Shown here piece after piece: positions 1-8,924 of a stretch of 64,000 nt of DNA. The DNA lies in the IMG/VR virus record IMGVR_UViG_3300046780_000464, positions 19,590 through 83,589 of that record. The stretch is one strand, 5' to 3'. This DNA is from a virus. The notes beneath the pieces were generated by a model. That model did not search any database, was not told where the DNA came from, and worked only from the letters and a program-made list of their open reading frames with translations. Numbering within the stretch: the stretch's first letter is position 1; every line of letters starts with the position of its first letter. A program made the translations under genes and the position numbers.

Positions 1-63
1 CTGGGTACGTTCGCTCTCCCCATGAAGTGTAGTAACGGTTGGGACATCGGAATAATCAGTCAT
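1..63 (-). CDS. Partial gene, N-terminus of a late tail-region protein
   Basis: Only the first 21 codons lie in the window, starting MTDYSDVPTVTTLHGESERT, and the frame is open to the left edge. The ATG overlaps the TAA stop of the upstream fibre gene (TAATG), so the two are probably translationally coupled. Position after the fibre gene suggests a tail or fibre-accessory protein, but nothing in the fragment identifies it. Confidence 0.6.
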   Translation of the reverse strand, partial: MTDYSDVPTVTTLHGESERTQ

Positions 64-2825
64 TAGTTGGCCCCTGCGGTTAATTGTTCAAGCTGTGTTA
101 GTCGCTTCGTGACTGCTTCTAACTTGTCAGTGAGTTCCTGATTAGCTTTCCATAATATAGCAGTTAATTCATTATAGGCAATGCCCTCCAAGGTTGCAAT
201 CCGTGGTTCTATCTCACGCACGGCATTGACCAGTGCATAAGTCAAAGTATTCACGTTAAGGATTTTCATGTCGGTCATGGGGCCGAGTCCAAGCATGTCA
301 ACCATCTCTGGCATGACAGACAATACTTCGTCAGCAATCAGACCGACATGTTCCTTCCCATCGTCCCTTGTACCACCTTTGCCATTGTAGCAATAGGTTA
401 CCGGACGCAACGTCAGAACAGCCTGTAGGCCCTTACTGTAGTCTTTGATATCGCGCTTTATGCGGATATCGCTCTGTACCAGTTGCTGGCAAACGACATT
501 GCCGTTAGGAGCATAAAAGGCGGTGCCGTAACGGTCGCTTTCGACGGCACCATTGCGACACATAACTGCTACTCCGCTACCGGCTCCCCCAGCAGAGCTT
601 CCAGCCGCCGTGACGTTTTGACATACGGTATCGCCATTGGGAGCATAGAGGGCAGTTCCACCGGAGTTGGCCTGTACGTAGGCCCCAGCCTGCACGACGC
701 TGTTGGTGTAGAACGGATTATTGGTCCACCACCAGCCACCATTGTTCCAGACCTGCAAGCCACTGCAAAAAATGTTACCGCCGTCAGCATACATATTGCT
801 ACAATGAATATCGCTATCCGTGTGGATTGGGGAGCCCGTCCACCACCAACCACCATTGTTTCCCCACCAGATGCCATTAACACCAAGGCTTCCATTAGCC
901 TGCATATTGCCTGGGCAGAAGCAATTTCCATTACCATCAGCAGTAAAGATATTACCACCACCATAATTCCGCGCCTGAAAGCCGTAATTGTTACCACCGC
1001 ACTTGACAATAAGATAGTTACCGTCACCATAGACTAGTGGCCCACCATTACCGTTTACACTACCGTTTCCCCATCCGCTGAGATAAAGATAAGCACCGGT
1101 ACCTCCAATGCTTCCACTGGTGTTAAGGTTGCCGCGAGAATAGATGTCGGAGGCGTTTATTCCACCGCCAAAATAAGTCGACGCACCAGTATTGTAATTG
1201 ATGTAGAGTGTGCCACCACTTATTTCAATATGTGGTGAACCGTCATCATACATTCTTACCCAAGAGCCACCAGCCTGCTGAACATGAAATCCGACAGTGT
1301 TGCTGTTATAGATGACACACTGCCCACCATCAATTTCCGCATTACCCAATACCTGAAGGAAGTTATCAATCTTTAAATGGTCCCAGAGGTGTGTCCAGCG
1401 ACTACCTGATGCCCCACATCCAATAATGCCAAGTGCACCACCATCAAAGACTCGATATGTTATAGACCCAGAATTAGCATCATCACCACTATTGACCATA
1501 AGTCGAATGTAATGATTGGTAAAGGAAGCAAAAGTGTTGCTACCACCCCAGTCACCGCCACCCTGTATCCGCATACTAGCGCCAATCAACGCGTTGCCTG
1601 TACAATAAATGCTACCCCCACTATCTACCGTAAATCGATCAGCACCATTGTAGAGACGGGCTATACTACCTGTTGAATACCATAACCAGTTGGATCCACC
1701 TGCGCGGTCGTTAAACGCTATATTAGCATTACTACCTGTTGAGGTGATTGAATTATTAACAGTCAATGTACCGGTTATTGTACCACCAGTCAGGGGCAAA
1801 TAGTTACTAAGATTTGACCCTACCGCAATCTGACCTATACTAACATTATCAACCCACAGGATTGCAGCACTACCAGTCCACTGAAAGTTAAAGTTGTTAC
1901 CTTGAAAGGCTCCAGCAGTACCAGCCCTGGATTGATAACCCGCACCTTGTATATAGCCAGCTACCGTTAGCCCACCAATAATAGAAAGTGCACCCGCCCC
2001 ACTTAACGTTGCCGCAACAGTAGTTCCACCAAACCACTGGAATTGTGTATTTGCAGCAGGAACGGAGAACCAAAGTGTACTACCCGTCATGCCAATAGCA
2101 TAATCAACCGTAGTGGAAGTTACTCCATCCCAAAGAATAATCTTTGTTCCAGGTGAGTGTGCGAAATAAGTCGGGATATTCAACCCAGTATTGGAAAAAT
2201 AGATCCAGTTCGATGTAGTATTAGTAAGCAAAAGACTCGGTGCAGCGACATTAATCGTTAATGAACCGCTTAATGTACCACCAGTTAGTGGCAGAAATCC
2301 AGTGATAGAGGATAGTGGTGTGGGTGCCCATGCCGAACCGTTCCAAGCTAACAGTTGATTTGTAGCTGGCGTTGTTCCTGTAACTGGAAAACCTCGCAAT
2401 CCCTGAACAGTTGTAGGGATGTTTATGTTCCCTGTACCAGCAACATCCCCTGTTATAGTAATGTTTTGGTTACTCGCAATGTAGTTTTGCGCCTTAATAA
2501 AAGCCGTGGTGGCAATGGTGACAGAATTATCACCAGAGGCCGGCGTAGGCGCTCGTGGATTGCCGGTAAAGAGAGGACTAGCTAAGGGTGCCTTTAGATT
2601 ATCCGCTGCGTCCACGTAGTTCTTAGGCGTTGCATGGTAGGCATTAGCTGGTGCCACCGCATACAAGGTTAGCATGCCGGCCATCTGACCACCAGCAAGT
2701 GGTAGATACGGACCAGTACTAACTAGGGTGGTCGCTTCCCACTTGGATCCATCCCACGTCCACGACATACCAGAATTGGTATAGGTATCACCAACGTTCG
2801 GGAACCCTGGATAATCAAGCGCCAT
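63..2825 (-). CDS. Tail fibre protein with C-terminal S74 intramolecular chaperone
   Basis: A 920-residue receptor-binding fibre. The N-terminus has a short tail-fibre-type segment (YPGFPNVGDTYTNSGMSWTW), then Gly/Asn/Thr-rich repeats with ATTAF and LPLTGGT motifs typical of trimeric fibres. The last ~125 residues match the peptidase S74 chaperone domain: the Ser/Lys self-cleavage region SDIRIKRDI, then LRPVTYCYNGKG, GLIADEV and a C-terminal coiled coil. In the family this domain helps trimerisation and then cuts itself off. The start overlaps the end of the spike-fibre gene by 11 bases, and its repeats resemble those of that neighbour, so the pair probably arose by duplication. Confidence 0.88.
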   Translation of the reverse strand: MALDYPGFPNVGDTYTNSGMSWTWDGSKWEATTLVSTGPYLPLAGGQMAGMLTLYAVAPANAYHATPKNYVDAADNLKAPLASPLFTGNPRAPTPASGDNSVTIATTAFIKAQNYIASNQNITITGDVAGTGNINIPTTVQGLRGFPVTGTTPATNQLLAWNGSAWAPTPLSSITGFLPLTGGTLSGSLTINVAAPSLLLTNTTSNWIYFSNTGLNIPTYFAHSPGTKIILWDGVTSTTVDYAIGMTGSTLWFSVPAANTQFQWFGGTTVAATLSGAGALSIIGGLTVAGYIQGAGYQSRAGTAGAFQGNNFNFQWTGSAAILWVDNVSIGQIAVGSNLSNYLPLTGGTITGTLTVNNSITSTGSNANIAFNDRAGGSNWLWYSTGSIARLYNGADRFTVDSGGSIYCTGNALIGASMRIQGGGDWGGSNTFASFTNHYIRLMVNSGDDANSGSITYRVFDGGALGIIGCGASGSRWTHLWDHLKIDNFLQVLGNAEIDGGQCVIYNSNTVGFHVQQAGGSWVRMYDDGSPHIEISGGTLYINYNTGASTYFGGGINASDIYSRGNLNTSGSIGGTGAYLYLSGWGNGSVNGNGGPLVYGDGNYLIVKCGGNNYGFQARNYGGGNIFTADGNGNCFCPGNMQANGSLGVNGIWWGNNGGWWWTGSPIHTDSDIHCSNMYADGGNIFCSGLQVWNNGGWWWTNNPFYTNSVVQAGAYVQANSGGTALYAPNGDTVCQNVTAAGSSAGGAGSGVAVMCRNGAVESDRYGTAFYAPNGNVVCQQLVQSDIRIKRDIKDYSKGLQAVLTLRPVTYCYNGKGGTRDDGKEHVGLIADEVLSVMPEMVDMLGLGPMTDMKILNVNTLTYALVNAVREIEPRIATLEGIAYNELTAILWKANQELTDKLEAVTKRLTQLEQLTAGAN

Positions 2826-5800
2826 GGGATTGCTCGAGTCTTGCTACACGGGACGCTAGTTCTCGATTAGACTCCGCCATTTCTTGGCAAGCCTTCCACA
2901 ATACAGCAGTCAATTCGTTATAGGCGAGACCCTCAGTACCGTTCTCTTTATTGTAACCGCCCCAATCCTCGCCAAGGACTGAGGCAACTTCGTCAGCGAT
3001 AAAGCCGCTGTGTACTTTGCGGGTTTCGCCAGTTTTCCACCGATAGGTGACTGGCCTCAGCGCCATAACCCGGTCGAGTGCACCAGACGGCAGGGGCGTG
3101 ATGTCATCCTTTAAGTGACGAGCTGAGAGTTGGTTGAACCAGTAACTGCCGACTTGCGACCAACCCTGGCCTGAATAGCCGCAGGCCATAGCATTATCAC
3201 TGAGCGGGAGAATGCCCCCCACGTAGATATATGTGCCCGTGCGTATGGAACCATCACTGTCACCATACCAATAACCACCATAGGGAACTTGGAATGCGCT
3301 CCCTTGAATAGTACTGTCACTGTGAATGCCGCTAGGCGTCCACCACCAACCACTATTGTTGTAAAACCGCAAGCTGTTGCAGTAAACCGACCCCCCGCAA
3401 TTGAGATCAGCTTCTGAATAAAAATTTGCGACGCGCAGACTACCGTTAAAATACAGCCAGCCATTGTTATAGCCGTTGTAAAACGTGCCACCGTAGATAT
3501 TGAAGCCGTCGTTGAAACTTGATCTGACGTTAAAGGTTACTCCACCAGTACAGGTGGTCGTCCCTTCTATCGAAACAGTCGAGCCACGAAGATGAGAGGG
3601 GCGTGAGCCATCACAGAAGTATGCGTGGTTATCACTCCATATGGAACAGAGTACCTGAGAGGCTCCAGCAGTATCCTTGCCGTAGAGCCAATTTTGATTG
3701 GGTAGGACAATCCCGGCCCCAGTATAGATACCATTGCTGAAGGTCGCAGTGCCAGCAGTGTCAATGGTCAGTCTGACTATACCGGCGCTCTCGTCGGCGA
3801 GATACCAGTAGCCATTATTGATGCAGCCTGCGCTCCACAGGCGGGTGTTGACGACTTCGTAAAACCACCGGGCATGGCAACCATTGGGAACTGTGATCCT
3901 GGCGTTATCACTCGTACCGGGCTGAACGTGAGTGTAACCGTTAAAGTAAATGTTAGGGCTATCAATGGAGACAGTGGTGCCACGCAAGCGCGTGGGACGC
4001 GCGGCACCATCACCGATGTAGAAATTGCTGTCGCTTGACTGAAGCAGGCTCGCATACCCACCCATCCACAACCAATTGTCCAGCGGCATGTATATTTGGT
4101 GAGCGACGTGCAAGTTCCCGCCAGTGTAAACATCATTGTTGGTGTTAGCATTAAGCCAAAGCGGTGTATTGCATTCGATATGACCGTTGCCGTCATCGAA
4201 CATCTGGACGTAGTTGCTGCCGTTGTAGGTGATGAAGGTGTTACTGGCTGAACCGTTCTGAAGATTGATGCTCCCGCCGTTGACGATGACCCCCTGGTTC
4301 ATCGACACGACGCCAGTGGCATTAGTCACCATCCAGGGGCGAAGCTGATTGTAGATACCCATCGCATCGTTGTTGTTCGTCAGTAGCAGATAGGTATTTG
4401 TCCCGTCGTTGTACCACATCGAGCCATATTGATTTGCGTTGTTGGCTGCGGTCATGTGGTACTGACCAAAACCGCCAGCGGTGCTTGTCGATAAAAAAGT
4501 ACCATTATTTTGAATATAAGCACCTCCAACATTAAGCCCTGACGGACCAACCGACATCACTTTAGTTGCTGCTGATCCGGCAGTCGTCAGTTGATACCAG
4601 TAGAACGAATTGTAACCACTACAGAACGTGTAACAATTCCAGAAATCTACGTCACCCTGTCCTACGTTAAAGTTCCATGAAGTTGCACAGCCCCCAAAGC
4701 TAGTCGGATAAGCGGGCGAATTAATTCCAGTGTAGAACCAGCCGTTATTGGTCTGTCCAACGGTGTTCAAATTTCCGGTGAGCGTTCCACCGGTTAGTGC
4801 CAAATCGGAAGAAGCGTGACCAGTGAGCGCCCCGACAAAGGTTGGTGCAGTGACTGTGCCCGTCACCGATAAGTTCCCGGCAGAGGTGATGTAAAGAATG
4901 CGTGTCCAAGCTGGTGCTGAACCCACAGCAGCCGATGGTGCCGTGTAAAAACTGAACTCTCCCGAACCGTTATTCAACGCCGTTGCCGGGGCGGCGGCTA
5001 GCAAATGCGAGGCGTTCGCCGCATCCATATAAATGTTGCCGAATAGTGCGCTGCCCCCGGTAGTGGTGAGAGCCGTAGCTAGGATCGCTCCCGCCCCCAT
5101 TTGCACTGGTGCTGTCGTCGTACCAACTGTCAGTGTGCCGTTGATTGTACCCACCGTCAATGGACCAGTAAGGGTACCACCAGTTAGTGGAAGGAACGAA
5201 CCTACTCCAATGTTTACTCCATTAACATAGAACCCACTAGCGACATTGATAGTACCTGACCCCATATCTCCAGCAGTACCACCAGTGGGTGGGTTACCAC
5301 TAGCATCCAATACCATCAAGCCACGATTGACCTGGGCGCGGGCTAAAATCGTTGTTGTACCCGCTGTTGTAGTTAAGAATTGAACTGACGTTCCCTGCGC
5401 CGTATCGGTCCAGTTTTCAATAGCACCGAATCTAACCTGAGCGCGTCCACCGGATGAATAGCCTGTTGCGCCATAGCCAAAGGCGGCAACTATTCCAAGG
5501 GGATCACCATTTTGTGCTGCCGTGGAGGCCGCCGCTGTGCCACGTGCAAAGCGGAAGGTGATATTTGGGACGGCGCCAGTCCCATAAGCATCCATCAAGA
5601 AGCGATTTACTATACCGTCTACTTGGGTGACCCAAAAAACAGTATCAGTGGGAGGCAAGGTTGGATTGATCGCGTTACGATTGATTGTCAGGGTGCCTGT
5701 AAGTATACCACCACCCAATGGCAGGTAGGTACCTGTACCACCTGTAAACCCCTGTGCTCTAACCCAAGCCGTTGTAGCAATACTAATACTACTATCAGCT

Positions 5801-7446
5801 GTTGCCGGTGTAGGTGCTTGTGGATTACCTGTAAATAGTGGACTAGCTATGGGTGCGTAAATTGTAGAAGCCGCAGCAGTTGTTAAGTAGTTCTGATTGA
5901 CAGCAGCAGTTACTAAACCCTTACCATTAACTGTAATACCTTGAAAAGTACCAATATTCGGATTAACAGTTGATGATAGAACCGTATTGATAGTGCTTGT
6001 ACCAGAACCTACAACATCACCAGCTAAAGTGATTGTCTTGTTTGGTGCGTTACTAATCGCTAAGGTAACAAAAGCCGTTGTAGCAATACTAGTATCATTA
6101 TCACCAGCAGTAGGTGTTGGTGACGTTGGATTACCTGTAAAGGCGGGACTAGCTAGTAGGGCATAGGGACCACCTGTTATAAATCCTTGTGACTGAACAA
6201 ATGCTGTTGTCGCAATAGTAATACTACTATCACCAAAACCAGGTGTAGGTGCAGTTGGGACACCACTAAAATGCGGACTGGCTATTGGTGCAAGAAGTGA
6301 AACAGCAGTATCAACATAGATCTTTGTTACTGCATGTAGGTCTAACTGAGGTGCACTAGCCAGGGTTAAGAACCCTGACATTGTACCACCAGATAAAGGC
6401 AACCCACCAAGGTTCGCCAAAGCACCAACAGGCGCTGTCGCTCCTGTGCCACCAGACGAAATAGCAACAGGTATCACAAGACCTATTGTAACTATACCTG
6501 TTAATCCACCACCGGTCAGACCAGTACTTACATTGACACCAGTAATAGTCCCACCACCAGGTGTACCTGGAGGACCAGGTGGACCTGGCATATTTGTTGC
6601 GGCAACCCATTGTTGGGTATCACCGTCATCATACCAAATATACAGTTGCCCACCAATTGGATCCCACCAGAGGGTTGCTGGTTGTGGATTTACAGGAGGT
6701 GCTGGACTAATGATTGTCCCACCACCTGCTCCACCTCCTCCACCACCACCTCCACCAGTACCAATAGGTACACCATTGACAAAGAATCCACCCTTTGCAT
6801 CAATGTATCCAGTAGACTTTAATGATGGTGTATTGTATTGAACACCATTTGGTACATTATGAGTCTGTGACGTAACGTTGGTATTAAATCCCTTCCCATT
6901 CATTGTGGTTGGATTATTTGGCGCAGTCATAGTCATTGACCCGCCACTAGTCGGATTAAAGCCAAAGCTAGTCTTACCGTCCGTCGTCCTCATCTGCATA
7001 GATGTTTGGTCGACGTTACTCAGCTTATTAGGTTGAGAATGAAACCCTGGAATAACAAAGGCGTCAGTTAGATGATGCGTCCTATTTTGATCTTGATTCT
7101 GAACACCTCCATTTGCCCACCAAGCATCAATACCACGAGAAGCAAAGATTGCTAATCCTTCATCTCCCTTTTGAACAGGTATGGTAATGTGCATCCCACC
7201 ACCACCCAAATAGAGTAGTGGAGAGGACTTGATTGTTGGAATCTGCTGCCATTCAATTGAACCCTTATCATTCACATAGGCTAGTTTTAGTGCAGGATCA
7301 ATTGTTACTGTATTCTGAGCCGCCTGATGTTCACCAATAACAACAGGTAAAGAAGTCCATAAATCAGCTCTATCAGCCTGCTTTCGGAGACGGTCATTCT
7401 CCTGAAAATCCTCAAACCGTTCGGTATTATAAAACGGACTTGACAT
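2815..7446 (-). CDS. Baseplate spike (gp138-like) fused to long S74 tail fibre
   Basis: A 1543-residue protein. Residues ~1-150 resemble the gp138/gpV-type membrane-piercing spike N-terminal (OB-like) domain (ITIPVQKGDEGLAIFASRGI, then DAFVIPGFH). After a Gly-rich hinge (~residue 232) and a short GPPGPPGTPGGG collagen-like stretch come many fibre repeats (ATTAFVQSQGFI, LPLTGGTLTGPL). The C-terminus (~1440-1543) is an S74 chaperone with SARHLKDDI, RPVTYRW and GFIADEV. Spike and fibre are usually separate genes, so this is an unusual fusion. It lies directly after the plug gene and overlaps the second fibre. The fold calls are by motif and position; the fusion itself is read directly as one open frame. 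Confidence 0.83.
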   Translation of the reverse strand: MSSPFYNTERFEDFQENDRLRKQADRADLWTSLPVVIGEHQAAQNTVTIDPALKLAYVNDKGSIEWQQIPTIKSSPLLYLGGGGMHITIPVQKGDEGLAIFASRGIDAWWANGGVQNQDQNRTHHLTDAFVIPGFHSQPNKLSNVDQTSMQMRTTDGKTSFGFNPTSGGSMTMTAPNNPTTMNGKGFNTNVTSQTHNVPNGVQYNTPSLKSTGYIDAKGGFFVNGVPIGTGGGGGGGGGAGGGTIISPAPPVNPQPATLWWDPIGGQLYIWYDDGDTQQWVAATNMPGPPGPPGTPGGGTITGVNVSTGLTGGGLTGIVTIGLVIPVAISSGGTGATAPVGALANLGGLPLSGGTMSGFLTLASAPQLDLHAVTKIYVDTAVSLLAPIASPHFSGVPTAPTPGFGDSSITIATTAFVQSQGFITGGPYALLASPAFTGNPTSPTPTAGDNDTSIATTAFVTLAISNAPNKTITLAGDVVGSGTSTINTVLSSTVNPNIGTFQGITVNGKGLVTAAVNQNYLTTAAASTIYAPIASPLFTGNPQAPTPATADSSISIATTAWVRAQGFTGGTGTYLPLGGGILTGTLTINRNAINPTLPPTDTVFWVTQVDGIVNRFLMDAYGTGAVPNITFRFARGTAAASTAAQNGDPLGIVAAFGYGATGYSSGGRAQVRFGAIENWTDTAQGTSVQFLTTTAGTTTILARAQVNRGLMVLDASGNPPTGGTAGDMGSGTINVASGFYVNGVNIGVGSFLPLTGGTLTGPLTVGTINGTLTVGTTTAPVQMGAGAILATALTTTGGSALFGNIYMDAANASHLLAAAPATALNNGSGEFSFYTAPSAAVGSAPAWTRILYITSAGNLSVTGTVTAPTFVGALTGHASSDLALTGGTLTGNLNTVGQTNNGWFYTGINSPAYPTSFGGCATSWNFNVGQGDVDFWNCYTFCSGYNSFYWYQLTTAGSAATKVMSVGPSGLNVGGAYIQNNGTFLSTSTAGGFGQYHMTAANNANQYGSMWYNDGTNTYLLLTNNNDAMGIYNQLRPWMVTNATGVVSMNQGVIVNGGSINLQNGSASNTFITYNGSNYVQMFDDGNGHIECNTPLWLNANTNNDVYTGGNLHVAHQIYMPLDNWLWMGGYASLLQSSDSNFYIGDGAARPTRLRGTTVSIDSPNIYFNGYTHVQPGTSDNARITVPNGCHARWFYEVVNTRLWSAGCINNGYWYLADESAGIVRLTIDTAGTATFSNGIYTGAGIVLPNQNWLYGKDTAGASQVLCSIWSDNHAYFCDGSRPSHLRGSTVSIEGTTTCTGGVTFNVRSSFNDGFNIYGGTFYNGYNNGWLYFNGSLRVANFYSEADLNCGGSVYCNSLRFYNNSGWWWTPSGIHSDSTIQGSAFQVPYGGYWYGDSDGSIRTGTYIYVGGILPLSDNAMACGYSGQGWSQVGSYWFNQLSARHLKDDITPLPSGALDRVMALRPVTYRWKTGETRKVHSGFIADEVASVLGEDWGGYNKENGTEGLAYNELTAVLWKACQEMAESNRELASRVARLEQSHGA

Positions 7447-7454
7447 GTTTAACC

Positions 7455-7787
7455 CTATGGTGTGGTCAAGTACAGATGACCGTCTTCCCCTAGATTAGAA
7501 AAGGTAGGCACGGTATCTGGTGATACCTCCGGACCGATACTCATAACGGTTAGTATCGCCTGAGCCCCTAGAGGCATATAACCAAACTGTTCAAGCATAT
7601 CGGCACCTGTCAATAAAGGCATCCCATGTAATATCATTGTAGTGCCAGTTTCGTCATCAAAATCCACGGTCCAACAAGATATTACCGTGTTCCATTTGAA
7701 TGTTAACGTGTAGACAATGCCAAGTATCGTAACGCGCTCGGAGAAAGGACGACCTGACCGTGTGGGGATCTCGACGTTCGTTGCCAC
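7455..7787 (-). CDS. Baseplate plug-like protein (Pam3 gp18-like)
   Basis: A 110-residue protein (starts VATNVEIPTRSGRPF; contains TLTFKWNTVISCWTVDF and GMPLLTGADML) with the pattern of the small plug domain found between the hub/Dit genes and the spike in simple contractile baseplates. The start is GTG, chosen because GAGGAG lies six bases upstream. The first 85 bases overlap the end of the preceding baseplate gene in another frame. Family assignment is from pattern and gene order. Confidence 0.72.
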   Translation of the reverse strand: MATNVEIPTRSGRPFSERVTILGIVYTLTFKWNTVISCWTVDFDDETGTTMILHGMPLLTGADMLEQFGYMPLGAQAILTVMSIGPEVSPDTVPTFSNLGEDGHLYLTTP

Positions 7788-8923
7788 ACTGAACTCCTCT
7801 GTTGCTTTGGTGCTATAGGCGCGCTGACGCTGAGGAAATTTCCGCTGCTGTCAGTTCTGGTCGTCATGCCCTTTTCGTTGAGTTGCGTCTCATTGGCGTT
7901 CCCCGGCAGCGCGGTAGAGCCGGTGCCGGTCTGGCCGGGACCGATTAGTGGCGAGTCGGTCCCCTCGGCTCTGCCGATCGGCTGCCCGGTGATGGTGCTT
8001 TCGACCTTCTGCCCCTCGGGCTGCAAGACGCTGTCGTTGCCGCCCTCGGGCGGGCTCTCGGGGCCAGTGACCGGCGTAGCGGTCGTCGGGTAGCTCTGCT
8101 CAATCATCCCACCATCACCAATATCGCGCGTTGGTTGATCACCTTTCTCTTCTGGTTGGGATGTCTTCTCAGGTTCCTTCTGTTCAGAAGGAGACTGAGA
8201 TGCTGTTTGTACGTTACTTGATGCTGTTGCGACAATAATCACCTGCCTACAAACAATATCAGCCATTAACGCATATTCAGACTTCTCATCTGTAATTATG
8301 GATAAACGCTCTATCAGCATGTTAGTATACTTACGCTTCCCAGTAACCACATCGAAGGGTCGAAGCGCAGCCTGCCAGCTTAGTAGAAGTCCGTACACAC
8401 CGCTTTCTGCGGAGAGGTCATATGACCCACGGACACTCCATCCCGCCTTTATGGTAACCGTAGCGGGCCTCTTAAACGCATGGTCAGCAATTGGGGCACC
8501 TTGCTCTACCGGATGCTCGGTTATCGTAATATCATCTGTACCATTTTCTTCAATTGTTACTTCAGCAATGATTCCACCGATAGAACGTCTATGTGGCATA
8601 AACAATGCGGGGGTCCAGTTACCATAAAGATTAGGTGGATCAGCCCTAGTTGTCGCAACCGGTTGTGGCGTTATTGCTGAATTACTATTCCCACTACTAT
8701 CACCACCACCACCAGTAGAGGTATCCCCACCTCCACCCCAATCACCTGAGTCAGGATTAGAGGGAACATTAGTGGATGCATCACCTTGTCCAACTAAACC
8801 GGTATCATCACCCCCCTCAGGTGGACGAGCGAGTTCAAAAGTAGAAACTCTGCCCCTGCGTGGAGACAACAACAAGAGATCATTGGTTCGATTGCGATTA
8901 CGCTGACGTTCCCGAGTTCTCAT
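7703..8923 (-). CDS. Dit-like baseplate protein
   Basis: 406 residues. The N-terminus is basic and low-complexity (MRTRERQRNRNR, then Gly/Ser/Asp-rich). Residues ~110-235 resemble the Dit-like N-terminal domain of Mu-type tails (IGGIIAEVTIEENGTDDI, ITEHPVEQGAPIADH, then a segment ending KRKYTNMLIERLSI). The remaining ~170 residues are Pro/Ser/Glu-rich and disordered. It sits between hub and plug, as expected for a baseplate ring component. The C-terminal 28 codons overlap the plug gene, a longer overlap than elsewhere here, so the true 3' end might be shortened by a sequence error or may be real. Confidence 0.72.
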   Translation of the reverse strand: MRTRERQRNRNRTNDLLLLSPRRGRVSTFELARPPEGGDDTGLVGQGDASTNVPSNPDSGDWGGGGDTSTGGGGDSSGNSNSAITPQPVATTRADPPNLYGNWTPALFMPHRRSIGGIIAEVTIEENGTDDITITEHPVEQGAPIADHAFKRPATVTIKAGWSVRGSYDLSAESGVYGLLLSWQAALRPFDVVTGKRKYTNMLIERLSIITDEKSEYALMADIVCRQVIIVATASSNVQTASQSPSEQKEPEKTSQPEEKGDQPTRDIGDGGMIEQSYPTTATPVTGPESPPEGGNDSVLQPEGQKVESTITGQPIGRAEGTDSPLIGPGQTGTGSTALPGNANETQLNEKGMTTRTDSSGNFLSVSAPIAPKQQRSSVWQRTSRSPHGQVVLSPSALRYLALSTR

Positions 8924-8924
8924 T

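Noticed and set aside
483-1037. Long open rightward frame opposite the tail fibre gene
   Set aside because: It mirrors the repeat composition of the fibre on the other strand, has no ribosome site and is Ile/Thr/Ala-rich as expected for an antisense shadow.
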